Source: Candidatus Rifleibacteriota bacterium (GTDB lineage Bacteria; Muiribacteriota; Ozemobacteria; Ozemobacterales; Ozemobacteraceae). From it: a stretch of DNA of 63,378 nucleotides. Under the pieces are notes generated by a model. That model saw only the letters and a list, made by a program, of their open reading frames with translations. It had not been told where the DNA came from and made no database searches. Below are positions 32,744-40,822 of the stretch, piece by piece. The stretch's first letter is position 1. Every line of letters begins with the position of its first letter. The DNA is taken from positions 1 through 63,378 of the forward strand of contig JAAYVD010000017.1 of assembly GCA_012517355.1 (NCBI GenBank). The letters run 5' to 3'. A program made the position numbers and the translations under genes.

Positions 32744-34671
32744 GCGCCCCGCTGCGCCTTCTGCTGGTCGAGGATTCCGAGAGCGATGCCGCCCTCGTCG
32801 TCCGGCTGTTGGCCCGGGCCGGCTTCGCCGTGCAGGAGCGGCGGGTCGAGACGGCGGCGGACCTGCGCACCGCCCTCGCGGCCCAGCCCTGGGACGTCAT
32901 CATCTCCGACTACCAGCTCCCATCGTTCGACGCCCCGGCGGCCCTGGCCATCCTGCAGGAAACCGGCCTCGACATCCCCTTCATCGTCGTCTCCGGCCAG
33001 ATCGGCGAGGAGATCGCCGTGGCCATGATGAAGGCCGGGGCGGCCGACTACCTGATGAAGGACCGGCTGCCCCGCCTGGCCCCCGCCGTGGAACGCGAAC
33101 TGCGCGAAGCCGCGATCCGCCGCGAGCGACGGCGCATGGGAGAGGCCCTCGCCGCCGAGAAGGAACGCCTGCGGGTCACCCTGCGCAGCATCGGCGACGG
33201 GGTCATCACCACCGACCGGGAAGGCCGGATCACCCTGATGAACGGCATCGCCGAGGAACTCACCGGGTGGCCCCTGGCGGACGCCCTGGGGCGCCCGCTG
33301 CCCGAGGTGTTCCGCATCATCAACGAGAACACCCGGGAAACGTGCGAGAACCCCGCCTCCCGCGTCCTGGAGACCGGGGTCATCATCGGCCTGGCCAACC
33401 ACACGGTGCTGGTCGACCGGCACGGATCCGAGCGCGTCATCGCCGACAGCGGCGCCCCCATCCGGGACGACGCCGGCACCGTGATCGGCGTGGTGCTGGT
33501 CTTCCGCGACGACACCGAGAAGCGTCGGATGGAAGAGGCCCTGAACCAGTCCGACAAGCTGCGCTCGCTCGGGGTCCTGGCCGGCGGCATCGCCCACGAT
33601 TTCAACAACCTGCTGGGCGGGGTGTTCGGCTACCTCGAGATGGCCCGCAACCGCTGCGCCGCGCAGGACTGGGACAAGGTCGCCGCCCACCTCTCCGCCG
33701 CGCTGGCCGTCTTTTCCCGGGCGAAGGACCTGACCCGCCAGCTGCTGACCTTCGCCAAGGGCGGCCAACCCATCCGCCAGGCCCGGGAGTTGGCACCCCT
33801 CATCCGCCATTCCGCCCAGTTCGTCCTCAGCGGCTCCCCCGTCGTCCTCGACATCCGCCTGCCCGACACCCTCTGGCCCTGCGAGATCGATGAGAACCAG
33901 TTCGGCCAGGTCATCGACAACCTCGTCATCAACGGCCGGCAGGCCATGCCCGACGGCGGCACCATCACCATCACCGGGGAGAACCTGCCCCGCGGCACCC
34001 CGCTGCCCACCGTGCTGCCGCCGGGCGAATACGTCCGCATCGCCATCACCGACCAGGGGGAGGGCATCGCCAGCGAGAACCTGTCGCGGATCTTCGACCC
34101 CTTCTTTTCCACCAAGCGCCTGGGCAGCGGTCTCGGTCTCGCCACGGCCTATTCCATCATGAAACGGCACGACGGACTGATCACCGTCGAGTCCGAACCC
34201 GGCCGGGGAACCACTTTCGCCCTGCTGCTGCCCAGGGCCCGCACCGCCCCCCTGACCGCCCCCCCCGTGGCGTCCACCCCTGCCCCATCAGGCTGTGGAA
34301 GGATCCTGGTGATGGACGACGAACCCTCGGTCCGGGAGGTCTGCCAGGCCATCCTCCAGGACCAGGGCTACGCGGTGGACGTCGCGACGAACGGGGACGA
34401 GGCCCTCGGCCTGTTCCAGGCCGCCCTCACGGCGGGCCAGCCCTACCGCCTGGTGATCCTCGACCTCACCGTCCCCGGCGGGAAGGGCGGCCGCGAAACC
34501 CTCCAGGAGATGAGGCGCCTCGTCCCCGACGTGCGGGCCCTCGCCTCCAGCGGATATTCCGACGACCCGGTGATGGCCGACCCCGCCGCCTTCGGCTTCG
34601 CCGGTCGCCTGGCCAAGCCCTACCTGCGGGACGACCTCCTCACGGTCGTGCGGACCCTCATCCCGACCTGA
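32740..34671 (+). CDS. hybrid histidine kinase (REC-PAS-HisKA-HATPase-REC)
   Basis: This is a 643-residue cytoplasmic protein starting at GTG 32740 inside the previous gene's stop. The N-terminal receiver has Asp57 (IISDYQLPSF) and Lys in YLMKDRLP. The PAS domain runs from LRSIGDGVITTDREGRITLM to about residue 260. The H-box GGIAHDFNNLLGG has His286, and the ATPase has GQVIDNLVINGRQAM, ITDQGEGI and GSGLGLATAYSI. The C-terminal receiver has Asp575 (LVILDLTVPGG). There are no membrane segments, so it is driven by its N-terminal receiver. It likely receives phosphate from the preceding kinase or the single-domain regulator. No DNA-binding output gene lies downstream, so the final target is outside this block. 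Confidence 0.92.
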   Translation: MSAPLRLLLVEDSESDAALVVRLLARAGFAVQERRVETAADLRTALAAQPWDVIISDYQLPSFDAPAALAILQETGLDIPFIVVSGQIGEEIAVAMMKAGAADYLMKDRLPRLAPAVERELREAAIRRERRRMGEALAAEKERLRVTLRSIGDGVITTDREGRITLMNGIAEELTGWPLADALGRPLPEVFRIINENTRETCENPASRVLETGVIIGLANHTVLVDRHGSERVIADSGAPIRDDAGTVIGVVLVFRDDTEKRRMEEALNQSDKLRSLGVLAGGIAHDFNNLLGGVFGYLEMARNRCAAQDWDKVAAHLSAALAVFSRAKDLTRQLLTFAKGGQPIRQARELAPLIRHSAQFVLSGSPVVLDIRLPDTLWPCEIDENQFGQVIDNLVINGRQAMPDGGTITITGENLPRGTPLPTVLPPGEYVRIAITDQGEGIASENLSRIFDPFFSTKRLGSGLGLATAYSIMKRHDGLITVESEPGRGTTFALLLPRARTAPLTAPPVASTPAPSGCGRILVMDDEPSVREVCQAILQDQGYAVDVATNGDEALGLFQAALTAGQPYRLVILDLTVPGGKGGRETLQEMRRLVPDVRALASSGYSDDPVMADPAAFGFAGRLAKPYLRDDLLTVVRTLIPT

Positions 34672-34975
34672 GCGGGGCAGGGGTGGGGCCCCGGTGGGGG
34701 TGAAACACCCATCTCCCGTCGCGACGGGGGGGGAAGGCTGGCATCAGGTCGGCCGGGGCGGCGCCTGTGGGCCGCTCCTGCCCGGCACCGGCGGGCGTCC
34801 CTGCCCCGACGCTCGGCCCAGTCCGGTCGGTCCGGACCGCGTTCTCCTCCGCTCCCGGACCGGCCGCCATGGCCGGAAAGGTTGGCCAGCGAGGAATGGG
34901 GCCGGCCCCCCCGGACCGGGACCGGCCGCGCCCCGCCCGACTGGAGTCCTGGAGAAACGCCGTTTCCCTGTCGCC
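34672..34975. other. 304-bp gap between convergent transcription units, with hairpins
   Basis: Near the kinase end are GGGTG-AAA-CACCC (34698-34710) and the perfect palindrome CCCGTCGCGACGGG (34715-34728). Near the other end is GAAAC-GCC-GTTTC (34954-34966), which sits just past the stop of the minus-strand gene. The string GGTGGGGGTGAAACACCC resembles the core of the 35-bp repeats in the cyclase gene. No coding potential is seen. Confidence 0.6.
34698..34728 (+). terminator. candidate terminator of the kinase operon
   Basis: Two adjacent hairpins, GGGTG-AAA-CACCC and CCCGTCG/CGACGGG, begin 26 bases after the hybrid-kinase stop. There is no T-run, so confidence is modest. Confidence 0.45.
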
Positions 34976-35755
34976 CTACCGGTTCAGCCCTGAAGTGCCG
35001 GACGGGACGGGGACCATCGCCCCGGGCAGGTCGCGGTGCAGCTTGTCGAGCACCGCCCGGGTGCGGGTGAGGGCCTGGGGAAGCTCCGTCACCAGCGCCC
35101 CGCCTCCCTGGCCGACCCAGCGGCTGATGGTCCAGAAGACGATCCGGAACTGGTTGGTCAGAGCCTTGGCGGTCACCACCCACTCCGGGGCCCGCTCCCA
35201 GTTCATGGCCTCGAAGGGCCGCAGGCGGTCGAGCCGCTGCAGGGCCTCCACCCGCAGATACAGCACCCGGTCGTGGGTCGGCTCCCTGACCCGGGCGATC
35301 GCCCAGGCTTTCTCCCCGTCGTCCTGGATGGCGTCCAGTTCGGCAAGCCAGAGAGAGGCTGAAGCCCAGGCGGGGTCGGTGGCCAAACCCGTCTCGGGGG
35401 GCGGTGGGGCCAGGGTGAGTGCCCCGGGCTCCCCGCCTGCGGCTCCCACGGAGGAACCCCGCATCCCGCCCGGTCCGACGACAGGGCCGTCAGGAACCGC
35501 TTCCAGACGTGCCTGGCCGGCCGGCCGGCCGGCGCTCCCGTCGAAGGAGCGGACACCGCCCGCTCGCACCCCGGCGCGGAACGCCGGCGGCACCTTGTCC
35601 AGCGAATCGACGACGACGACGCGCCCCTGGCCGTCGGTGTAGGAATACAGGGTCAGGGCCTCTGCCGCCGGTCCGCTGGCGCTCAGGGACAAGGCCGCCC
35701 ACCCCGCCAGACAGATGAAGAGGGGCCACCCGGCCCCCGAAATTCTTCTGCCCAT
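34976..35755 (-). CDS. exported protein of unknown function (DUF4124-like start)
   Basis: This is a 259-residue protein. A signal peptide of about 33 residues ends near PAAEA. The mature N-terminus LYSYTDGQGRVVVVDSLDKVP resembles the short DUF4124 motif found at the start of many periplasmic proteins. A Gly/Pro-rich linker follows (residues 65-120), then a helical domain (AWAIARVREPTHDRVLYLRV, TISRWVGQGGGALVTEL). The ATG follows the stop of the upstream beta-barrel gene directly (TAGATG), so the two are translated together. The function is unknown; joint action with the outer-membrane protein is likely by position only. Confidence 0.75.
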   Translation of the reverse strand: MGRRISGAGWPLFICLAGWAALSLSASGPAAEALTLYSYTDGQGRVVVVDSLDKVPPAFRAGVRAGGVRSFDGSAGRPAGQARLEAVPDGPVVGPGGMRGSSVGAAGGEPGALTLAPPPPETGLATDPAWASASLWLAELDAIQDDGEKAWAIARVREPTHDRVLYLRVEALQRLDRLRPFEAMNWERAPEWVVTAKALTNQFRIVFWTISRWVGQGGGALVTELPQALTRTRAVLDKLHRDLPGAMVPVPSGTSGLNR

Positions 35756-36856
35756 CTACCAGACGATGGAGCCGCCGAACAGGAAGTTGCGCAGCCGTTT
35801 CTGGGCGATGGCCCCCGGCAGACGCTCGTAGTCTCCATCCGATACGTAGGCGGCATCGAAGTAGGCGACGTGCTGGTAGTTGAACCGGAACCCGAGGCTG
35901 AACCGGTCGCCGTTGAAATCGTAGACGAAATGGGCGTTGCTGCTCATCGGGATGGCCCCGCCGATCAGGAAGAACACGGGATCGGCATACCCTTCCGCCC
36001 GGTCGTACTTGTAGTTGTACCCGCCGTATTTCGAGCGGGCCAGCTTGTCGTAGCCGTTGTAGGAGAACCGGTAGTTGGCCACCCCGAAGTTGGTGCCGAC
36101 CGCGACCCAGGCCACCGGCACCCCGGCCCCTACCCAGAGCGAGTGGTAGCCGGAGTTCGCATCGGTGCAGAAGGATCCTCCGCAGGTGATGTTGCCGGGC
36201 ACCTGGTATTTGGCGTTGACATACACCGGTTCCGGCAGGTCGAACCGGTCCTGGTTGGCGAACGTCTTGTCGATGCCGATCTCGAACCCCTCGAACGCCC
36301 CGTAGGTCAGCTTCATCGAGGTATCGAAGTAGTTCTCGTCCTCGTATCTCTGGTCGTTGATGCCATACAGGTCGAACGGGATGGCATGGACGGAAACGGC
36401 GCTCTTGCCAGGCTCGAGCACCCCGGGGGACGGCACCAGGATCGACCCCGAGTTGCCGGCCAGCGAGATCCCCTGCCGGGGGTATTTCCTATCGTTGAGA
36501 AGGGGCCGCAGGCCTTCCGGGATGCGGGTGTCGGCGGGCAGGGCGAACCCCTCCCGGTCGCGCCGGGGGTCCTCGAGGGTCATGATGGTACCCCCGCGAT
36601 AGGAGGCGTCGGCATCGTCAGCCAGGGCGCGCACCGGCGGCAACCCCGGCGCGGCGGCCGCCGCCGCCGGCCCCACGGACGCGGGAGCGGGGGCGGGGGC
36701 CCGGGCCACCGGCCGGGCGGGGGCGCGGGTCCGGGGGGCCGGGGGGGGGGTCTTCAGGTAGCCCTGATAGGCGGTCAGGTCGAGGGCCTGCGCCGCGACG
36801 CCGGCGAACACGAAACCGACGAGGATGGCAAACATCGCGCGATGCATCTGGTTCAT
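35756..36856 (-). CDS. predicted outer-membrane beta-barrel protein
   Basis: This is a 366-residue protein. The start at ATG 36856 gives a proper signal peptide (MHRAMFAILVGFVFAGVAAQ); a longer in-frame start at 36919 has a GC-rich extension and is less likely. Residues 35-75 are a Pro/Ala linker. From about residue 130 it alternates hydrophobic and polar residues with many aromatic girdle residues (FDTSMKLTYGAFEGFEIGID, NAHFVYDFNGDRFSLGFRFN) and ends GGSIVW, an aromatic C-terminus as in barrel proteins. The pair Cys-Gly-Gly-Ser-Phe-Cys suggests one surface disulfide. No transport or enzyme motif is recognised. Confidence 0.75.
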   Translation of the reverse strand: MNQMHRAMFAILVGFVFAGVAAQALDLTAYQGYLKTPPPAPRTRAPARPVARAPAPAPASVGPAAAAAAPGLPPVRALADDADASYRGGTIMTLEDPRRDREGFALPADTRIPEGLRPLLNDRKYPRQGISLAGNSGSILVPSPGVLEPGKSAVSVHAIPFDLYGINDQRYEDENYFDTSMKLTYGAFEGFEIGIDKTFANQDRFDLPEPVYVNAKYQVPGNITCGGSFCTDANSGYHSLWVGAGVPVAWVAVGTNFGVANYRFSYNGYDKLARSKYGGYNYKYDRAEGYADPVFFLIGGAIPMSSNAHFVYDFNGDRFSLGFRFNYQHVAYFDAAYVSDGDYERLPGAIAQKRLRNFLFGGSIVW

Positions 36857-36929
36857 GGCGACGCTATCGGCACGGGTCAAAGAATTCCGAAGGGAGCCGG
36901 CAGCCTCCTCCCTTCCCATGGGGACTTTG

Positions 36930-36958
36930 TTGACAAGGTCGGACCCCGCCCCTATAAT
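36930..36958 (+). promoter_or_regulatory. perfect consensus sigma-70 promoter of the carbohydrate operon
   Basis: TTGACA (36930-36935), 17-base spacer, TATAAT (36953-36958): 12 of 12 positions match. Predicted start of transcription is near 36965, giving a leader of about 34 bases before the HutP-like gene. It lies in the gap between divergent genes. Strong constitutive expression, or control by a repressor or at the RNA level, would be expected. Confidence 0.9.
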
Positions 36959-36998
36959 GAACCGTCAACCTTAGAATGAGGGCGGCCATCGGAACCGC

Positions 36999-37460
36999 AT
37001 GAACCCGCAGGTCTTCTTCGAGAGCCTCCTCGTCCAGGACGGCCGGCTGTCGCTGGCCAAGGCGGCCATGGTGTGCGCCATGATCGCCAACGACCTGGAC
37101 GAGCCGCTGGTGGCGTACCTCGCCGAACGGCAGGTGCGTGCCGTCATCACCCGGGCCGGGGGCAGCGGGGACAACCTGAAGAACAAGCTGTTGCGCAACG
37201 CCTTCGGGGCCGCCGAGAAGAGCGGCCTGCTGTCGGTCTCCCCGCGCAACCGGCACGGCATCACGAGACTGGTCGAGGATGTCATGCGCTCTTTCGACAG
37301 CCCCCTGCTGACCGTGGCCGGGGGCGGGGTCAAGATCGGCCTGGCGGTACACCGCACCGACCTGGCCATGGCCGTCTTCGGCACCCTCGGCATCCCGGGC
37401 ATGGACGTCGATTACGAGGTCAGCGTCTCCCGGACCCTGCACCACTACCTGGAGGAATGA
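36999..37460 (+). CDS. HutP-like regulator heading the PTS operon
   Basis: This is a 153-residue soluble protein that aligns by eye with HutP, the RNA-binding antiterminator of Bacillus histidine utilisation (about 148 residues). Corresponding blocks are AVITRAGGSGDNLKNKLLRN with the HutP GKVGSMDAHKVVAAIE region, AAEKSGLLSVSPRNRHGITRL with the SKKSGVI...HALYH region, and MAVFGTLGIPGMDVDYEVS with VSLYGTIGAPIKGLEHE. One metal-binding His of HutP (in HALYH) is replaced by Arg. It is the first gene behind a perfect promoter, one base before PTS IIA. A role as sugar- or metal-responsive RNA regulator of this operon is inference. It could also be a repurposed metabolite sensor. Confidence 0.55.
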   Translation: MNPQVFFESLLVQDGRLSLAKAAMVCAMIANDLDEPLVAYLAERQVRAVITRAGGSGDNLKNKLLRNAFGAAEKSGLLSVSPRNRHGITRLVEDVMRSFDSPLLTVAGGGVKIGLAVHRTDLAMAVFGTLGIPGMDVDYEVSVSRTLHHYLEE

Positions 37461-37461
37461 C

Positions 37462-37875
37462 GTGATCGGGATCGTCGTCATCACGCACGGCCGCCTCTCC
37501 GAGGTCCTGGCCGACACCGCCTCGCTGATCATGGGCCCCCAGCCCGATCTCAAGGCGGTCACCTTTTCCGCCCGCGAGTCCCTCGACAACCTGCGCCAGA
37601 AGGTCCAGGAAGCCACCGACCCCTACCGTGAAACCGGCTGCCTGATCCTCACCGACATCCTGGGGGGCAGCGCCACCAACATCTGCGCGGAGCTCCTCTC
37701 CCAGTCCTGGATCCGCATCCTGACCGGGGTCAACCTCCCCATGGTCATGGAGGCGGTCAGCCAACGCGGTTCCCTCGACCTGCTGAACCTCGCCCGCAAG
37801 GTCCACGGCGGCGGGGTAAAGGGAATCATCGACCTGAAGGACTTCTTCGAAGAGCGCGCGCGCCGGAAGAAGTGA
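37462..37875 (+). CDS. PTS mannose-family IIA component
   Basis: This is a 137-residue cytoplasmic phosphotransfer protein. The N-terminal MIGIVVITHG carries the phospho-accepting His9, and LILTDILGGSATNICAELL is the second signature of the EIIA-man fold. It takes phosphate from HPr and passes it to IIB. It starts at GTG one base after the HutP-like stop. IIA and IIB are separate proteins here, as in many non-enteric man-type systems. Confidence 0.93.
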   Translation: MIGIVVITHGRLSEVLADTASLIMGPQPDLKAVTFSARESLDNLRQKVQEATDPYRETGCLILTDILGGSATNICAELLSQSWIRILTGVNLPMVMEAVSQRGSLDLLNLARKVHGGGVKGIIDLKDFFEERARRKK

Positions 37876-37898
37876 CCCTACCCGGAAAGGCCATCCAC

Positions 37899-38366
37899 GT
37901 GGGCACCCCCATCAAGTTCCTCCGCATCGACGACCGCCTGGTCCACGGCCAGGTCATCGTCGGCTGGGTCCCCCATCTCGGCACCCAGGCCATCTTCGTC
38001 GCCAGCGAGCGGGTGGCGGCCGACGCCATGCGCCAGGAGATGATGCGCCTGTCGGTTCCCGCCGAGGTGGAGATCGAGTTCCATCCCCCCGCCGTCCTGG
38101 GCGGCCGCACCGACCTGCCCCCCGACAGCCTGGTGCTGGTCGCCTCCCCGAAGGACGCCTGGGCCTGCCTGCAGGCCGGCTTGGCGCCCGAGGTCATCAA
38201 CGTCGGCGGGTTGCACGCCCGCCCCGGCAAGACCGAACTCCGCGAGGCCCTCCACGTCGACGACGAGGACCGCCGGCATTTCGACCTGATCATCCAAGCG
38301 GGCCACCGGCCCGTGTTCCAGCCAACCCCGCAGAACGAGGCGGTGGCGCTGGAAGACATCCTATAG
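37899..38366 (+). CDS. PTS mannose-family IIB component
   Basis: This is a 155-residue protein. GTG 37899 is chosen because GGAAAGG lies eight bases upstream and the family starts just before FLRIDDRLVHGQV; a GTG at 37872 overlapping the previous stop would add nine residues. His16 in DDRLVHGQVIVGWV is the phosphorylation site. PEVINVGGLHARPGKTEL matches the usual INVGG motif. It phosphorylates the sugar bound by IIC/IID. The IIC and IID genes lie five kilobases downstream, after three alpha-glucan genes. Confidence 0.93.
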   Translation: MGTPIKFLRIDDRLVHGQVIVGWVPHLGTQAIFVASERVAADAMRQEMMRLSVPAEVEIEFHPPAVLGGRTDLPPDSLVLVASPKDAWACLQAGLAPEVINVGGLHARPGKTELREALHVDDEDRRHFDLIIQAGHRPVFQPTPQNEAVALEDIL

Positions 38367-38379
38367 AGCGAGGAAGAAC

Positions 38380-39498
<1,119 letters not shown>

Positions 39499-39535
39499 TG
39501 CCCCTCCCCCACCTCCCCCCCCGGAGCCGCCGACC

Positions 39536-40822
39536 ATGAGCGGCGGCCGGCCTCCGTCACCAGGCCCACGCCCGGCCGTCCTCGCCGCGCTGCTGCTGGC
39601 CCTGGTGGTGGGGGCGGCACTGGCGCCGGGCTGCTCCCAGAAGACCGCCACGCCCCTCGAGACCGGGCGGGCCAAGCTCACCTTCTGGAACACCATGGGG
39701 GTCATGGAGTCCGAGGTGCTCCCGGGGCTGATCAAGACCTTCATGGACCAGAACCCCGACATCCAGGTGATCGTCGAGAAGGTCTCGTTTTACGACGCCC
39801 GCCTCAAGTTCGAGCAGGGCATGAAGGCCGGGGTCGCCCCCGACGTCTTCCGCACCGACCGCTTCTGGCTGTCCGATTTCGTCCGGGCCGGACTGCTCGA
39901 GGAACTCGACCCGGGCGACCTGACCGAGGATCTCGAGGACCTCGTGCCCTTCACCCGCCAGGTGGTCACCATCGACGGCAAGGTCTGGGGCCTGCCTCAG
40001 TCGGTCGACTGCCTCGCCCTGTTCTACAACAAGACGCACCTCAAGGACGCCAACGTCACCCCGCCGGCCGATTTCGACGCCTTCCGGGAGGCCGCCCGGA
40101 CGCTGACCGATGCGGGGAAGGGCCGCTACGGCTTCTTCCTCAACCCGGACGCCTGGTGGTTCGAACCGGTGCTGTTCTCGTTCGGCGGCCGCTACTTCGA
40201 CAACACCGGCGGCCTGGTCTTCTCCTCCGACCAGACCCTCAAGGCCATCCAGTTCCTCCTCGACCTGAAGGAGACCGAGAAGGCGGTGCCCCCTGTCAAC
40301 CTGCGTTCCAACGCCTACGACCTGATGATGCAGAGCTTCCGCAGCGGCCAGGTCAGCATGATCGTCAACGGCCCCTGGGCGATCCGGCCCATCCTGTCCG
40401 GTCCCGCCTTCAAGGACCGGTCCGACGCCCTCGGGGTGGCCGAAATGCCCCAGGGCCCGGCCGGGCGCTTCACCTCGATCGGCGTGCAATGCATGACCAT
40501 CCCCAAGGGCGGGAAGCACAAGGCGGCAGCCGTGCGTTTCCTGCGCTACCTGTGCTCGAAGGAGGTCGAAAGCTCGCTGTCGAAGACCAACTACGGGATC
40601 CCCGCCCGCAAGTCGCTGTTCGCCGACCCCGAGCTGAAGAACGATCCCTTCCTGCGCCCCTTCATCCTGCAATTGCAGACGGGTAACCCCATCGACAGCC
40701 ACCTGCAGACCAGCCGCTTCTACCAGGCCGTGACCGAAGCCCTGATGAAGATCCTCAATGGAGACCTCCCCCCCCGCGACGCCCTGAAAGACCTGGAAAC
40801 CGCCTGGAAGGCCGCCCCATGA
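39536..40822 (+). CDS. sugar-binding lipoprotein of an ABC transporter
   Basis: This is a 428-residue family 1 extracellular solute-binding protein. The signal peptide ends in a lipobox (LAPGCSQ, Cys33). Family landmarks are KLTFWNTMGVMESEVLPGLI, MKAGVAPDVFRTDRFWLSDF, VWGLPQSVDCLALFYNKTHL, and SMIVNGPWAIRPI. It would capture sugars such as maltodextrins at the outer face of the inner membrane, in line with the ATPase before it and the glucanotransferase after it. The stop overlaps the next ATG by four bases. Ligand is inferred from neighbours. Confidence 0.92.
   Translation: MSGGRPPSPGPRPAVLAALLLALVVGAALAPGCSQKTATPLETGRAKLTFWNTMGVMESEVLPGLIKTFMDQNPDIQVIVEKVSFYDARLKFEQGMKAGVAPDVFRTDRFWLSDFVRAGLLEELDPGDLTEDLEDLVPFTRQVVTIDGKVWGLPQSVDCLALFYNKTHLKDANVTPPADFDAFREAARTLTDAGKGRYGFFLNPDAWWFEPVLFSFGGRYFDNTGGLVFSSDQTLKAIQFLLDLKETEKAVPPVNLRSNAYDLMMQSFRSGQVSMIVNGPWAIRPILSGPAFKDRSDALGVAEMPQGPAGRFTSIGVQCMTIPKGGKHKAAAVRFLRYLCSKEVESSLSKTNYGIPARKSLFADPELKNDPFLRPFILQLQTGNPIDSHLQTSRFYQAVTEALMKILNGDLPPRDALKDLETAWKAAP

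Noticed and set aside
34620-35183. Minus-strand ORF spanning the hairpin region near 34.7 kb
   Set aside because: Low-complexity translation, overlaps two well-supported genes and contains the terminator hairpins.
37872-37898. Earlier GTG start for PTS IIB
   Set aside because: It overlaps the IIA stop but lacks a ribosome site; GTG 37899 has GGAAAGG at good distance and fits the family N-terminus.
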